Assembly (NCBI GenBank): GCA_035719105.1
Contig: DASTGN010000009.1
Span: 183,936 to 247,935, forward strand
DNA length: 64,000 nucleotides
Direction of reading: 5' to 3'
Source of the DNA: UBA8389 sp035719105
GTDB lineage: Bacteria > Bacteroidota > Bacteroidia > Bacteroidales > UBA1402
A model generated the notes under the pieces. It was not told where the DNA came from. It saw only the letters and a program-made list of their open reading frames with translations, and did no database searches. Positions within the stretch are counted from its first letter, which is position 1. Every line of letters begins with the position of its first letter. Both the position numbers and the translations under genes were made by a program. Positions 51,024 through 58,581 of this stretch are shown piece by piece.

Positions 51024-52766
51024 ATGGACGAACAACTCATACAGACCGTGACTGCCCGTGCGCAGGCTTGGTTGGAACCTTCATTCGATTTAGAAACCAA
51101 AACGGCCGTTCAGGCAATGTTGGATAATGAAGACAAAACCGATTTGATCGAAAGCTTTTACAGGGATTTGGAATTTGGAACAGGTGGTTTGCGCGGCATC
51201 ATGGGTGCCGGAACCAACCGAATGAACATCTACACCGTTGGCGCTGCTACTCAAGGCCTCAGCAATTATCTAAACAAGTGTTTTAAGGACATTCCTCAGA
51301 TTTCAGTGGCCATCGGACACGATTGCCGAAACAACAGTCGGAAATTCGCCGAGATTTCTGCCGATATCTTCTCTGCCAACGGCATTAAGGTTTATTTGTT
51401 CGAAGATCTCCGTCCCACTCCCGAAATGTCGTTTGCCATTCGCAGATTGGGTTGCCAGAGTGGTATTATTTTGACTGCATCCCACAACCCGAAAGAATAC
51501 AACGGGTATAAAGCCTATTGGGACGATGGAGCGCAAATCATAGATCCGCACGACACCAACATCATCAACGAAGTCAACTTGGTTAAACCGACGGACATCA
51601 AATTTGAAGGAAACAAAGCGTTGATCGAAATCATCGGCAAGGAAATGGACGAAGCATTTATCCAGGCCATAAAAGGTCTTTCACTTTCGCCCGAAGCCAT
51701 TACCCGCCATCACGATTTAAAAATCGTCTATACGCCTATTCATGGAACCGGCGTGACCATCATACCGGCTTGCTTGAAAGCCTTTGGATTCACCAACTTG
51801 ATTCCGGTTCCAGAGCAAAATGTGGTCAGTGGAGAGTTTCCGACCGTCGTTTCTCCCAATCCGGAGGAACCCGCCGCTCTTTCCATGGCCATTGAAAAAG
51901 CCAGGGAAACCGATGCGGACATTGTCATGGCTTCCGACCCCGATGCAGACCGAATGGGTATTGCCATTAAAAACGAAGCTGGGGAATGGATTTTGGTCAA
52001 CGGCAACCAAACGGCTCTACTGTTTGTCTATTACCTGATTACCCGATGGAAAGAAAAAGGCATGCTTCATGGTCGTGAATTCATTGTCAAAACCATCGTC
52101 ACGACGGAACTCATCAAAACCATTGCCGACAAAAATGCCGTGGAATGTTACGATTGCTTCACCGGTTTCAAGTGGATTGCTGCGGTCATCCGTGATTTGG
52201 AAGGTCAAAAAACATACATTGGCGGTGGCGAAGAAAGTTACGGCTTTTTGCCTGAAACCTTTGCACGTGACAAAGATGCTGTTTCTTCCTGTGCTTTGAT
52301 GGCCGAAATCGTTGCCTGGGCCAAGGATCAGGGCAAAACGCTCTACCAACTTCTGCTGGACATTTATGTGGAATACGGCTTCTCCCGTGAAAAGGGCATT
52401 TCTGTTGTTAAAAAGGGCAAATCGGGTGCTGACGAAATTCAGCAGATGATGCGCGATTTCCGTGCCCATCCACCCAAAGAAATTGCAGGTTCGCCCGTAG
52501 TTCTCGTCAAGGATTTCGAAACCTTGCAAGCGGTTGAACCTCTCAGTGGAAAAGCCTACAAGCTTGAAATGCCGGCAACTTCCAATGTGTTACAATATTT
52601 TTCACAGGACGGAAGCAAAGTCTCCATTCGCCCATCGGGAACGGAACCCAAAATCAAGTTTTACATCGAAGTGCAGGGTCAAATGCAGACTCGATCCGAT
52701 TATGATGCGGCGGTAACCGACTCTGACTCAAAGGTCAAAGCGGTGATGGCCTCATTGGGACTTTAG
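51024..52766 (+). CDS. Phosphoglucomutase/phosphomannomutase family enzyme
   Basis: 580 residues. Interconverts 1- and 6-phospho-sugars; with glycogen enzymes it links storage to glucose 6-phosphate. Seen: the phosphoserine loop LTASHNPKEYNGYK, the metal-binding DPDADRMG (three Asp), the sugar-specificity GGGEESYG, and the phosphate-binding RPSGTEPKIK. The GEESYG and length match the PgcA-type phosphoglucomutase branch. Follows the C69 gene by 18 bases. Its last four bases overlap the convergent SGNH gene. Confidence 0.93.
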   Translation: MDEQLIQTVTARAQAWLEPSFDLETKTAVQAMLDNEDKTDLIESFYRDLEFGTGGLRGIMGAGTNRMNIYTVGAATQGLSNYLNKCFKDIPQISVAIGHDCRNNSRKFAEISADIFSANGIKVYLFEDLRPTPEMSFAIRRLGCQSGIILTASHNPKEYNGYKAYWDDGAQIIDPHDTNIINEVNLVKPTDIKFEGNKALIEIIGKEMDEAFIQAIKGLSLSPEAITRHHDLKIVYTPIHGTGVTIIPACLKAFGFTNLIPVPEQNVVSGEFPTVVSPNPEEPAALSMAIEKARETDADIVMASDPDADRMGIAIKNEAGEWILVNGNQTALLFVYYLITRWKEKGMLHGREFIVKTIVTTELIKTIADKNAVECYDCFTGFKWIAAVIRDLEGQKTYIGGGEESYGFLPETFARDKDAVSSCALMAEIVAWAKDQGKTLYQLLLDIYVEYGFSREKGISVVKKGKSGADEIQQMMRDFRAHPPKEIAGSPVVLVKDFETLQAVEPLSGKAYKLEMPATSNVLQYFSQDGSKVSIRPSGTEPKIKFYIEVQGQMQTRSDYDAAVTDSDSKVKAVMASLGL

Positions 52767-53410
52767 AATTTCACTTTACGAACCGCTTTGTAAACGGTGT
52801 TGGCCATGATTTTGGCACCCGCTTCATTGGGGTGAATTTGGTCGGGGAAAAGCTCGGGAATCCCAGTCGTGGCTTTATGCAAGTCAATGATCTTCAAACT
52901 ATAACGCTTAGCCACCGCTTTGATGTAGGGCATGACACCGTTTACTATGATGCTGTCGCTGATGCCATATCGCATACCGTATGCTTTGGCGGGATAGCAG
53001 AGGAAAATGGCTGGTTTGGAAGGTAAACCCTGAAAAGTCAAAACCATGTTGATTAAATCTTGCTTGAATTCCGATTGATACTGCCAGTTCTGGGGTTTGG
53101 AATCGTTTGTCCCAAGCTTGATTACTACGATGTTTGGAAAGAAAAGCAACGCTTCCTGATAAGTCTTTTCTTTCGTATAAGGCCGGTCGCCTTTGCTGAG
53201 CAGGGTTCGTCCGCTCAAACCAAAATTCTTCACATCGTATTTACTGCCAAGCATTTGACCAAGTACTGCTGGATAACTGTCGGTAGCGCGGTTCTTAATG
53301 CCGGAACCAAAGGTGATGCTGTTACCGATGCATGCCACTCGTATGGTATCAGCTGCCTGCAGCCCAACCATCACAACCAAAAACAAACCCAGTAAAATTC
53401 CTTTTTTCAT
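52763..53410 (-). CDS. SGNH/GDSL-type hydrolase, secreted
   Basis: 215 residues from the ATG at 53410, with a signal peptide (MKKGILLGLFLVVMVGLQA). SGNH fold seen by its blocks: I with Ser in CIGNSITFGSG, II Gly in NFGLSGRT, III Asn in KLGTNDSKPQN, and V with the Asp/His pair in FPDQIHPNEAG. Acts as esterase or lipase on an unknown ester, perhaps an acetylated polysaccharide; this is inference. Own promoter at 53427-53434, overlapping the peroxiredoxin terminator. Confidence 0.9.
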   Translation of the reverse strand: MKKGILLGLFLVVMVGLQAADTIRVACIGNSITFGSGIKNRATDSYPAVLGQMLGSKYDVKNFGLSGRTLLSKGDRPYTKEKTYQEALLFFPNIVVIKLGTNDSKPQNWQYQSEFKQDLINMVLTFQGLPSKPAIFLCYPAKAYGMRYGISDSIIVNGVMPYIKAVAKRYSLKIIDLHKATTGIPELFPDQIHPNEAGAKIMANTVYKAVRKVKF

Positions 53411-53426
53411 GATATCGATTTTTGTA

Positions 53427-53434
53427 CAAAGATA
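53427..53434 (-). promoter_or_regulatory. Promoter -7 element (TATCTTTG) of the SGNH hydrolase
   Basis: Exact TAnnTTTG match, 16 bases before the ATG at 53410, directly after the T-tract of the peroxiredoxin terminator. Confidence 0.52.
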
Positions 53435-53462
53435 AAAAACCTGCCCCAAAAAGGAACAGGTT
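53434..53462 (-). terminator. Intrinsic terminator of the peroxiredoxin gene
   Basis: Stem AACCTG/CAGGTT (53438-53443 and 53457-53462), loop 13 bases, followed on the minus strand by a T-run (TTTTTTATC). It lies 24 bases past the prx stop codon. Confidence 0.7.
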
Positions 53463-53486
53463 CTTCAAAATGGAGTGAATAACAAT

Positions 53487-54119
53487 TTATTTGGAACTTG
53501 ACAAATAGTCGGAAATGCCTTCCTGTGTAGGTTTCAAAGCCTTATCGCCCTTTTTCCAGTTGGCTGGACAGACTTCGCCGAATTCTTCTGTGAACTGCAA
53601 GGCATCCAAGACTCGGATCACCTCGTCTACGCTACGACCCAGTGGCATGTTGTTGACTACCTGATGTTGAACAATACCTTCTTTGTCGATTAGGAATAAC
53701 CCTCGGTAAGCTTTCGGTTCGCCGGCAAAGGATTCGTTGCCTTCTTCGTCCCAGACTTCTTCACCTGCCAAAACATCATATGCCTTGGATATTTGAAGAT
53801 TTTGGTCGGCAACCAGCGGATATTTCACCCCTTCGATGCCACCTTGCTTGGTTGGCGTATTCAGCCACTTCCAATGGGAGAATTCGGAGTCGGTGGAAGC
53901 ACCTACGATGACCGTGTTTTTGGCGCTGAATTCAGCCGCTTTTTCTTGAAAAGCAAGCAGTTCTGTTGGGCAAACAAAGGTAAAGTCAGCTGGGTAGAAA
54001 AAGAATACAACGTATTTTCCCTTGTATTGATCCAGGGAAAAATTCTCGATGATTTCACTTCCGTTGATGACGGCTTTGGCTTTGAACAAGGGGGCGGATT
54101 TTCCTACTAATACAGACAT
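53487..54119 (-). CDS. ahpC: Typical 2-Cys peroxiredoxin (AhpC/Prx1)
   Basis: 210 residues, thioredoxin fold. Reduces hydrogen peroxide and organic peroxides. Seen: peroxidatic Cys50 in DFTFVCPTE, the resolving Cys184 in GEVCPANW, and the C-terminal helix. No ahpF is next to it, so the reductase is elsewhere or a thioredoxin serves. Own promoter at 54168-54175 and its own terminator. Confidence 0.95.
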   Translation of the reverse strand: MSVLVGKSAPLFKAKAVINGSEIIENFSLDQYKGKYVVFFFYPADFTFVCPTELLAFQEKAAEFSAKNTVIVGASTDSEFSHWKWLNTPTKQGGIEGVKYPLVADQNLQISKAYDVLAGEEVWDEEGNESFAGEPKAYRGLFLIDKEGIVQHQVVNNMPLGRSVDEVIRVLDALQFTEEFGEVCPANWKKGDKALKPTQEGISDYLSSSK

Positions 54120-54167
54120 GATTTCAATTTTTTAGGGGTTTATAGGTTTTGATTTATTTCTTTGAAA

Positions 54168-54175
54168 CAAAAGTA
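54168..54175 (-). promoter_or_regulatory. Promoter -7 element (TACTTTTG) of the peroxiredoxin gene
   Basis: TAnnTTTG match, 48 bases before the ATG. Confidence 0.48.
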
Positions 54176-54261
54176 ATCATCTATTTGCTCTATTGAATTC
54201 GTTTTTATATCGAATATATCTATGCAACGATAGAGGTCCCCAATGCTCTGTCCGATTCCCC

Positions 54262-55107
54262 TCAGGGACAAAATGGACAGAGGAACCGAACTTCTTCCAA
54301 AACTTTGCGTTGCCTCACCGCGTCTAAACCGATTTGCTCTAAAGAAGCGGGATATTCAAGCAATTGGCTGCAAATGACGATCCCCTTTTCCATCAATTGC
54401 TGTTTTTCCGAAATCAGCAATTTGGTCAATACAGTGATGGGAAAGATGTGTTCTTTGTCGATGAACTCTTTCAAACCGTGCCCAACCGGATAATCCCAGC
54501 TCAATAATTGCAAACCGGTACATTCGCCAAACGAAATGGCATCGGTGGTGAATCGGGTGTTGGTGACCACGACTCCATGAAACGTATATCCGGCAAATTG
54601 AGGCAGATCCTTGCGGTAATTGATGAGATCGTCCACTCTGGAACGAATGTACATTGGCACTTGAACGTTGGCATTTTTACCGGTGCTTTGATAATATTTG
54701 CATTCGATGAAGTGTTGGTTCTTGTCTTTCGTAGCAATGACATCTACTTCATGAGTTACGCATTGTCCCTGAAGCACCTGCCCCACTTCCACGTGATACC
54801 CCATGCGTTTGAAGACCTGTCCGACGAAGAATTCGAACGGATAGCCGGTGGGGCCGAGCTCCATCATGGCTTTTTTGAGTTTATACCTGGCTGCTATGCC
54901 TAGCTGCTGCTTCCGCAGTGAAGCAAATGCCTTGTCGTAGATTTTCTTGGAGGTTATTCCATCATAGATCCAGGATTCAACATCGGCGATAACGGACTGA
55001 ACCGTTTCGTCGTCTGCTCCTGAACGATGAAGGGAATTGGAAAGTTTGTTTCGCGAGAAAGGTTCCATTTCGCCGGAGACCTTACGAATCATGGTTTTCT
55101 TTGCCAT
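54262..55107 (-). CDS. ATP-cone domain fused to a Mrr-like restriction endonuclease fold
   Basis: 281 residues, two domains. An ATP-cone (about 4-88: MIRKVSGEMEPFSRNKLSNSLHRSGADDE..., ending MMELGPTG) of the type that senses ATP/dATP in NrdR and ribonucleotide reductase. Then a PD-(D/E)xK nuclease domain (about 90-210): FEFFVGQVFKRMGY, Asp122 in HEVDVIA and Glu135-x-Lys137 in HFIECKYY, matching the Mrr/restriction-endonuclease catalytic triad layout. The last residues, CPFC, hold a Cys pair. No methyltransferase is next to it, so it is not an ordinary restriction system. A nucleotide-controlled nuclease is the obvious hypothesis. Monocistronic. Confidence 0.85.
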   Translation of the reverse strand: MAKKTMIRKVSGEMEPFSRNKLSNSLHRSGADDETVQSVIADVESWIYDGITSKKIYDKAFASLRKQQLGIAARYKLKKAMMELGPTGYPFEFFVGQVFKRMGYHVEVGQVLQGQCVTHEVDVIATKDKNQHFIECKYYQSTGKNANVQVPMYIRSRVDDLINYRKDLPQFAGYTFHGVVVTNTRFTTDAISFGECTGLQLLSWDYPVGHGLKEFIDKEHIFPITVLTKLLISEKQQLMEKGIVICSQLLEYPASLEQIGLDAVRQRKVLEEVRFLCPFCP

Positions 55108-55136
55108 TAACTTTTGTTTTGAGGGGTACGATTCTA

Positions 55137-55144
55137 CAAATATA
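55137..55144 (-). promoter_or_regulatory. Promoter -7 element (TATATTTG) of the ATP-cone nuclease gene
   Basis: TAnnTTTG match, 29 bases before the ATG at 55107. Confidence 0.48.
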
Positions 55145-55165
55145 ATAAATTTGAAATCCTTTGTC

Positions 55166-55173
55166 TATCTTTG
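55166..55173 (+). promoter_or_regulatory. Promoter -7 element (TATCTTTG) of the DUF454-ferredoxin operon
   Basis: TAnnTTTG match, 18 bases before the ATG at 55192. A longer frame starting with TTG at 55171 falls inside it. Confidence 0.55.
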
Positions 55174-55191
55174 CAGCCCAACCTTTCCCTC

Positions 55192-55569
55192 ATGATTTTA
55201 ATTAAGACCATATATATTGTTCTAGGAACACTTTCATTAATTCTTGGCATAATCGGAATAATCGTTCCCGGTTTGCCAGCCACGCCTTTTTTACTTTTAA
55301 CCGCCTGGCTTTACCTTCGCGGTTCCGACAAACTTTACCACAAGCTTTTGAAACATAAACACTTAGGCAAATACATCGACGACTTTCGTTCGGGCAAAGG
55401 CATGACGATGTGGTTCAAGTTGGGCTCACTTTTCTTGATGATTATCATGGTGGGCATTTCTTGCATGTTCCTACTCGACGCTTACTGGCTCAAAAGCCTG
55501 GTGATAGGGTCTGCACTCCTTGGAGCGGTTGTGATGATGTTTGTCATTCCCACCCAGAAAATTAAATAA
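55192..55569 (+). CDS. DUF454 (YbaN-type) inner-membrane protein
   Basis: 125 residues. Hydrophobic helices at about 3-24, 28-41, 77-98 and 100-117. The family signature is seen in LGIIGIIVPGLPATPFLLLTAWLYLRGS. YbaN/DUF454 proteins have no assigned function. Five bases upstream of the ferredoxin gene, so it shares its message. Confidence 0.85.
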   Translation: MILIKTIYIVLGTLSLILGIIGIIVPGLPATPFLLLTAWLYLRGSDKLYHKLLKHKHLGKYIDDFRSGKGMTMWFKLGSLFLMIIMVGISCMFLLDAYWLKSLVIGSALLGAVVMMFVIPTQKIK

Positions 55570-55574
55570 TTTAT

Positions 55575-56417
55575 ATGAAACGTACCATCATCAAAATCGA
55601 CGAAAACCTTTGCAACGGCTGCGGCAATTGCGTTACCGGCTGTCACGAGGGCGCCCTTCAACTTATTGACGGAAAGGCTGTCATGGTGAGCGAACTCTTT
55701 TGTGACGGGCTCGGTGCCTGTATTGGCGATTGCCCAGTGAACGCCATCGTCCTGGAAGAACGCGAAGCTGAACCCTACAGCGAATCGGCCGTGATGGAAC
55801 GCATTTCAAAAAAAGGAGAAGCGGTGATCTTGGCGCACTTGGCGCACTTGAAAGACCACGGTGAAAAGAAATTGCTGCAAGAAGGTTTGGATTGGCTGAA
55901 AGAACATCACTTCGATTTTAACCCATCTTTGTTGCACAAACAGGAAACGTTGGCTTGTGGTTGTTCCAGTTCGCATGAAAAAACGTGGGATAATCGACCA
56001 ACCTTTGCCGCTGCCGTGCCAGTGGCGGATTCGCCTTCCGAGCTTCGCCAATTCCCGGTCCAACTTCACTTGCTGAATCCGCAAGCCCCTTACTTTCAAG
56101 GTGCCAACGTATTGTTGGCAGCAGACTGCACAGCCTTTGCCGTCGGTAACTTTCACAGCAAGTATCTAAAAGGCAAAAAGTTGGCCATTGCCTGTCCCAA
56201 ATTAGACAGCAACACCGATCGTTATTTGGAAAAACTGGAATCGATGATTGACGATGCACAGATTGATATGCTGACCGTCCTAATCATGGAAGTACCTTGT
56301 TGCGGTGGACTGGTTGGCATTGCCAAGACTGCACGCGACAAAGCCAAGCGTCACATTCCCATCAAAGTGATCGTGGTGTCGGTACAAGGGGAAGTCAAAA
56401 AAGAGGAATGGTTGTAA
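55575..56417 (+). CDS. 4Fe-4S ferredoxin-type protein with Cys-rich C-terminal domain
   Basis: 280 residues. An N-terminal ferredoxin domain (about 4-60) has a complete CxxCxxCxxxC (Cys13, Cys16, Cys19, Cys23) and a second motif with Cys43, Cys49 and Cys53 only (FCDGLGACIGDCP); the position of the fourth ligand is Leu46. Further Cys sit in LACGCSSS, IACPKLD and VPCCGGL, which could hold another metal site. Electron carrier or scaffold; the partner is unknown. Probably in an operon with the DUF454 gene. Confidence 0.82.
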   Translation: MKRTIIKIDENLCNGCGNCVTGCHEGALQLIDGKAVMVSELFCDGLGACIGDCPVNAIVLEEREAEPYSESAVMERISKKGEAVILAHLAHLKDHGEKKLLQEGLDWLKEHHFDFNPSLLHKQETLACGCSSSHEKTWDNRPTFAAAVPVADSPSELRQFPVQLHLLNPQAPYFQGANVLLAADCTAFAVGNFHSKYLKGKKLAIACPKLDSNTDRYLEKLESMIDDAQIDMLTVLIMEVPCCGGLVGIAKTARDKAKRHIPIKVIVVSVQGEVKKEEWL

Positions 56418-57305
56418 TCAGACAATCAAGCCGAGCGTAAACAACAGTCCGAAAATCAGCAGATTGCGGGACGTTTCGCCCAATAAGGCATTCAATGCCT
56501 TGCCTTCACGGATGAGACACATTTTCTGCCAAGTACGGTAATGGGGAATCAGATATAAGACAGGCAGAACCGATGCCCAAAGGGCTTCCTTTAAAAAGAA
56601 TAAGCCCAAAAGCACCGCCAATATACCGTTCAGCAGGTAAAAATAACGACCGAAAGTTTCACCGAAAAGGACGATGGTGGTGCGTTTCCTACAAGCGGCG
56701 TCGTTATCACGGTCACGGTAATTATTGAGTACCAAGATGTTGACAGCTGGTAAACCGACCATTGCTCCAGCGATGAAAACCAACGGTTCAAAAGTTAAGG
56801 TTTGGACGTAAAAAGAAAATACCACCGCTACGAATCCAAAAAAAGTCAAGACGAACAGGTCGCCCAAACCGTTGTAAGCCAAGGGCCAAGGGCCAGCCGT
56901 ATAAGCCAACAAGGCCAAAACGCAACATAAACCGACCAAAATCATTTTCCAACCACCAAAGTAGACCAATCCGAGTCCGAACAGGCTAGCCAAGGAAATT
57001 ACCACCAACGTTCCAATCAACATGCGCTTGGGCGAAATCCAACCGGAAGCCACTGCGCGTTCAGGCCCCAGTCGGTGTTCGTTGTCGGTTTTCTTGACAA
57101 AATCAAAGTAGTCGTTACTAAAGTTGGAGGCAATTTGCGCCAACAAGGCGAAGAGCAGGCAAAGCAAGGCAGGAATCCATTGAAAACGGCCGAAATGGAT
57201 GGCTAGGCCAGAAGCTACCAGGACTGGTACGGAACCAGCAGCCAGCGTTTTAGGACGGGCAGCGAGCAGCCAAGCTTTGACGGAATTTTGTTTGACGTCG
57301 GTCAT
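56418..57305 (-). CDS. menA: 1,4-dihydroxy-2-naphthoate polyprenyltransferase
   Basis: 295 residues with nine or so membrane helices. Joins DHNA to a polyprenyl tail to make demethylmenaquinone. Seen: the UbiA-family Asp motifs NFSNDYFDFVKKTD and VLNNYRDRDNDAA, and a third site MVGLPAVNILVLNN. Convergent with the ferredoxin gene, whose stop lies immediately beside it (56417/56418). Own promoter. Confidence 0.94.
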   Translation of the reverse strand: MTDVKQNSVKAWLLAARPKTLAAGSVPVLVASGLAIHFGRFQWIPALLCLLFALLAQIASNFSNDYFDFVKKTDNEHRLGPERAVASGWISPKRMLIGTLVVISLASLFGLGLVYFGGWKMILVGLCCVLALLAYTAGPWPLAYNGLGDLFVLTFFGFVAVVFSFYVQTLTFEPLVFIAGAMVGLPAVNILVLNNYRDRDNDAACRKRTTIVLFGETFGRYFYLLNGILAVLLGLFFLKEALWASVLPVLYLIPHYRTWQKMCLIREGKALNALLGETSRNLLIFGLLFTLGLIV

Positions 57306-57319
57306 AGGATATTTTTCAA

Positions 57320-57327
57320 CAAAAGTA
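57320..57327 (-). promoter_or_regulatory. Promoter -7 element (TACTTTTG) of menA
   Basis: TAnnTTTG match, 14 bases before the menA ATG, with a TTTTTTGAC just upstream on the same strand. Confidence 0.47.
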
Positions 57328-57350
57328 CAGTCAAAAAATCAGATTAATAC

Positions 57351-57358
57351 TACATTTG
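57351..57358 (+). promoter_or_regulatory. Promoter -7 element (TACATTTG) of the DUF2721-alkD operon
   Basis: TAnnTTTG match, 27 bases before the ATG at 57386. Confidence 0.48.
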
Positions 57359-57385
57359 CTGAACAACAGACCAAACTTTTGCACC

Positions 57386-57871
57386 ATGCAGGAAATTACG
57401 CTTGTCACCCCCACGTTCTTGTTTTCCGCCATCTCGCTTCTGATGCTGGCCTACACGAACCGCTTCCTTTCGTATGCACAATTGGTACGGACGCTCAAGG
57501 ACAAGTATTTGGAGAATCCGGATGCCTTGACTGCCGCACAAATTGTCAACTTGCGGAAACGCCTGACCCTGACCCGAAACATGCAATGGTTGGGAGTTGG
57601 AAGCTTGTTGCTTTGTGTCTTGACCATGTTCGTCATTTATATTGGATATCAAGCAATTGCGGTTTGGATTTTCGCAACAGCCCTGGTGCTCCTACTAATT
57701 TCGCTGGGCATTTCCGTTCGTGAAATCCAAATTTCCATTCGTGCTTTGGATATTTATTTGAGTGACATCGAGAAAATGGAAAAAGACAAATCATTAAGAA
57801 GCACCCTGACCGACATTTTTACCCATACGAACAAAAAGGAGGAACCCCTTGACAAAAACCTTATTCCATGA
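57386..57871 (+). CDS. DUF2721 family membrane protein
   Basis: 161 residues from the ATG at 57386; an in-frame TTG at 57356 lies inside the promoter. N-terminal membrane helix (about 7-23, FLFSAISLLMLAYTNRF), a Lys/Arg-rich middle, then two membrane helices (about 73-90 and 94-114), and a charged tail (KKEEPLDKNLIP). This arrangement matches DUF2721, which has no known function. Overlaps the alkD start by four bases. Confidence 0.8.
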   Translation: MQEITLVTPTFLFSAISLLMLAYTNRFLSYAQLVRTLKDKYLENPDALTAAQIVNLRKRLTLTRNMQWLGVGSLLLCVLTMFVIYIGYQAIAVWIFATALVLLLISLGISVREIQISIRALDIYLSDIEKMEKDKSLRSTLTDIFTHTNKKEEPLDKNLIP

Positions 57872-58578
57872 AGGCAACAGCGCTACGCGATGAATTGAAA
57901 CGCAAACAAAATCCCGAAAAGGGTGAAATTCTCCAACGTTTTTTCAAGACAGGTCCCGGTCAATACGGCGAAGGGGATATTTTTTGGGGCTTGACGGTAC
58001 CTGAAACCCGTGCCATCGTGGCCAAGTTTCCCAAAATGCCCTTGGAAGAGATCGAGTTGCTCTTGATCGACCCGGTTCATGAAGTCCGCCTGGCCGCAGG
58101 AATCCTGTTGGTCAACAAGTTCAAGAAGGCTACCAATTCAGAGAGACAGGCCATTTATGAATTCTACATCGTCCATGCCTCGCGTTTCAACAATTGGGAT
58201 TTGGTGGATGTCACCTGTCCTCAAATCGTGGGCGTATGGCTTTTAGATAAGGATCGCAAACAATTGTATGAATTGGCGGCTAGCAGCAATCTTTGGGAAC
58301 AGCGCATTTCCATTGTTTCGACCTTTGCCCTGATTCGTAACAACGATTTTGAGGATTGCATGAATATTTCCAAGATGCTGCTCAACCACAAGCACGACCT
58401 CATTCAAAAGGCGGTCGGATGGATGCTTCGCGAAATGGGCAAGCGGAATTTTCTGGTCGAAACGGAATTTCTCATCGAGAACGACCGGTACAAAACGATG
58501 CCCCGCACCATGCTTCGATACGCCATCGAAAAGTATCCCGAGCATCAGCGTCAAGCCTTTTTGAAAGGAGAAATGTAA
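57868..58578 (+). CDS. AlkD-type DNA glycosylase for alkylated bases
   Basis: 236 residues, HEAT-repeat fold. Excises 3- and 7-alkylpurines. The residues that matter in Bacillus cereus AlkD are present: Trp110 and Asp114 in RFNNWDLVDVT, Arg146 in SNLWEQRISI, and Trp185 in KAVGWMLREMGK. Overlaps the DUF2721 start region by four bases (ATGA), and convergent with the RelA/SpoT gene, with three bases between stops. Confidence 0.92.
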   Translation: MKATALRDELKRKQNPEKGEILQRFFKTGPGQYGEGDIFWGLTVPETRAIVAKFPKMPLEEIELLLIDPVHEVRLAAGILLVNKFKKATNSERQAIYEFYIVHASRFNNWDLVDVTCPQIVGVWLLDKDRKQLYELAASSNLWEQRISIVSTFALIRNNDFEDCMNISKMLLNHKHDLIQKAVGWMLREMGKRNFLVETEFLIENDRYKTMPRTMLRYAIEKYPEHQRQAFLKGEM

Positions 58579-58581
58579 ACG

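Noticed and set aside
55824..55850. Short tandem repeat coding AHLAHL in the ferredoxin gene
   Set aside because: Only two copies of a nine-base unit; it is ordinary coding repetition.
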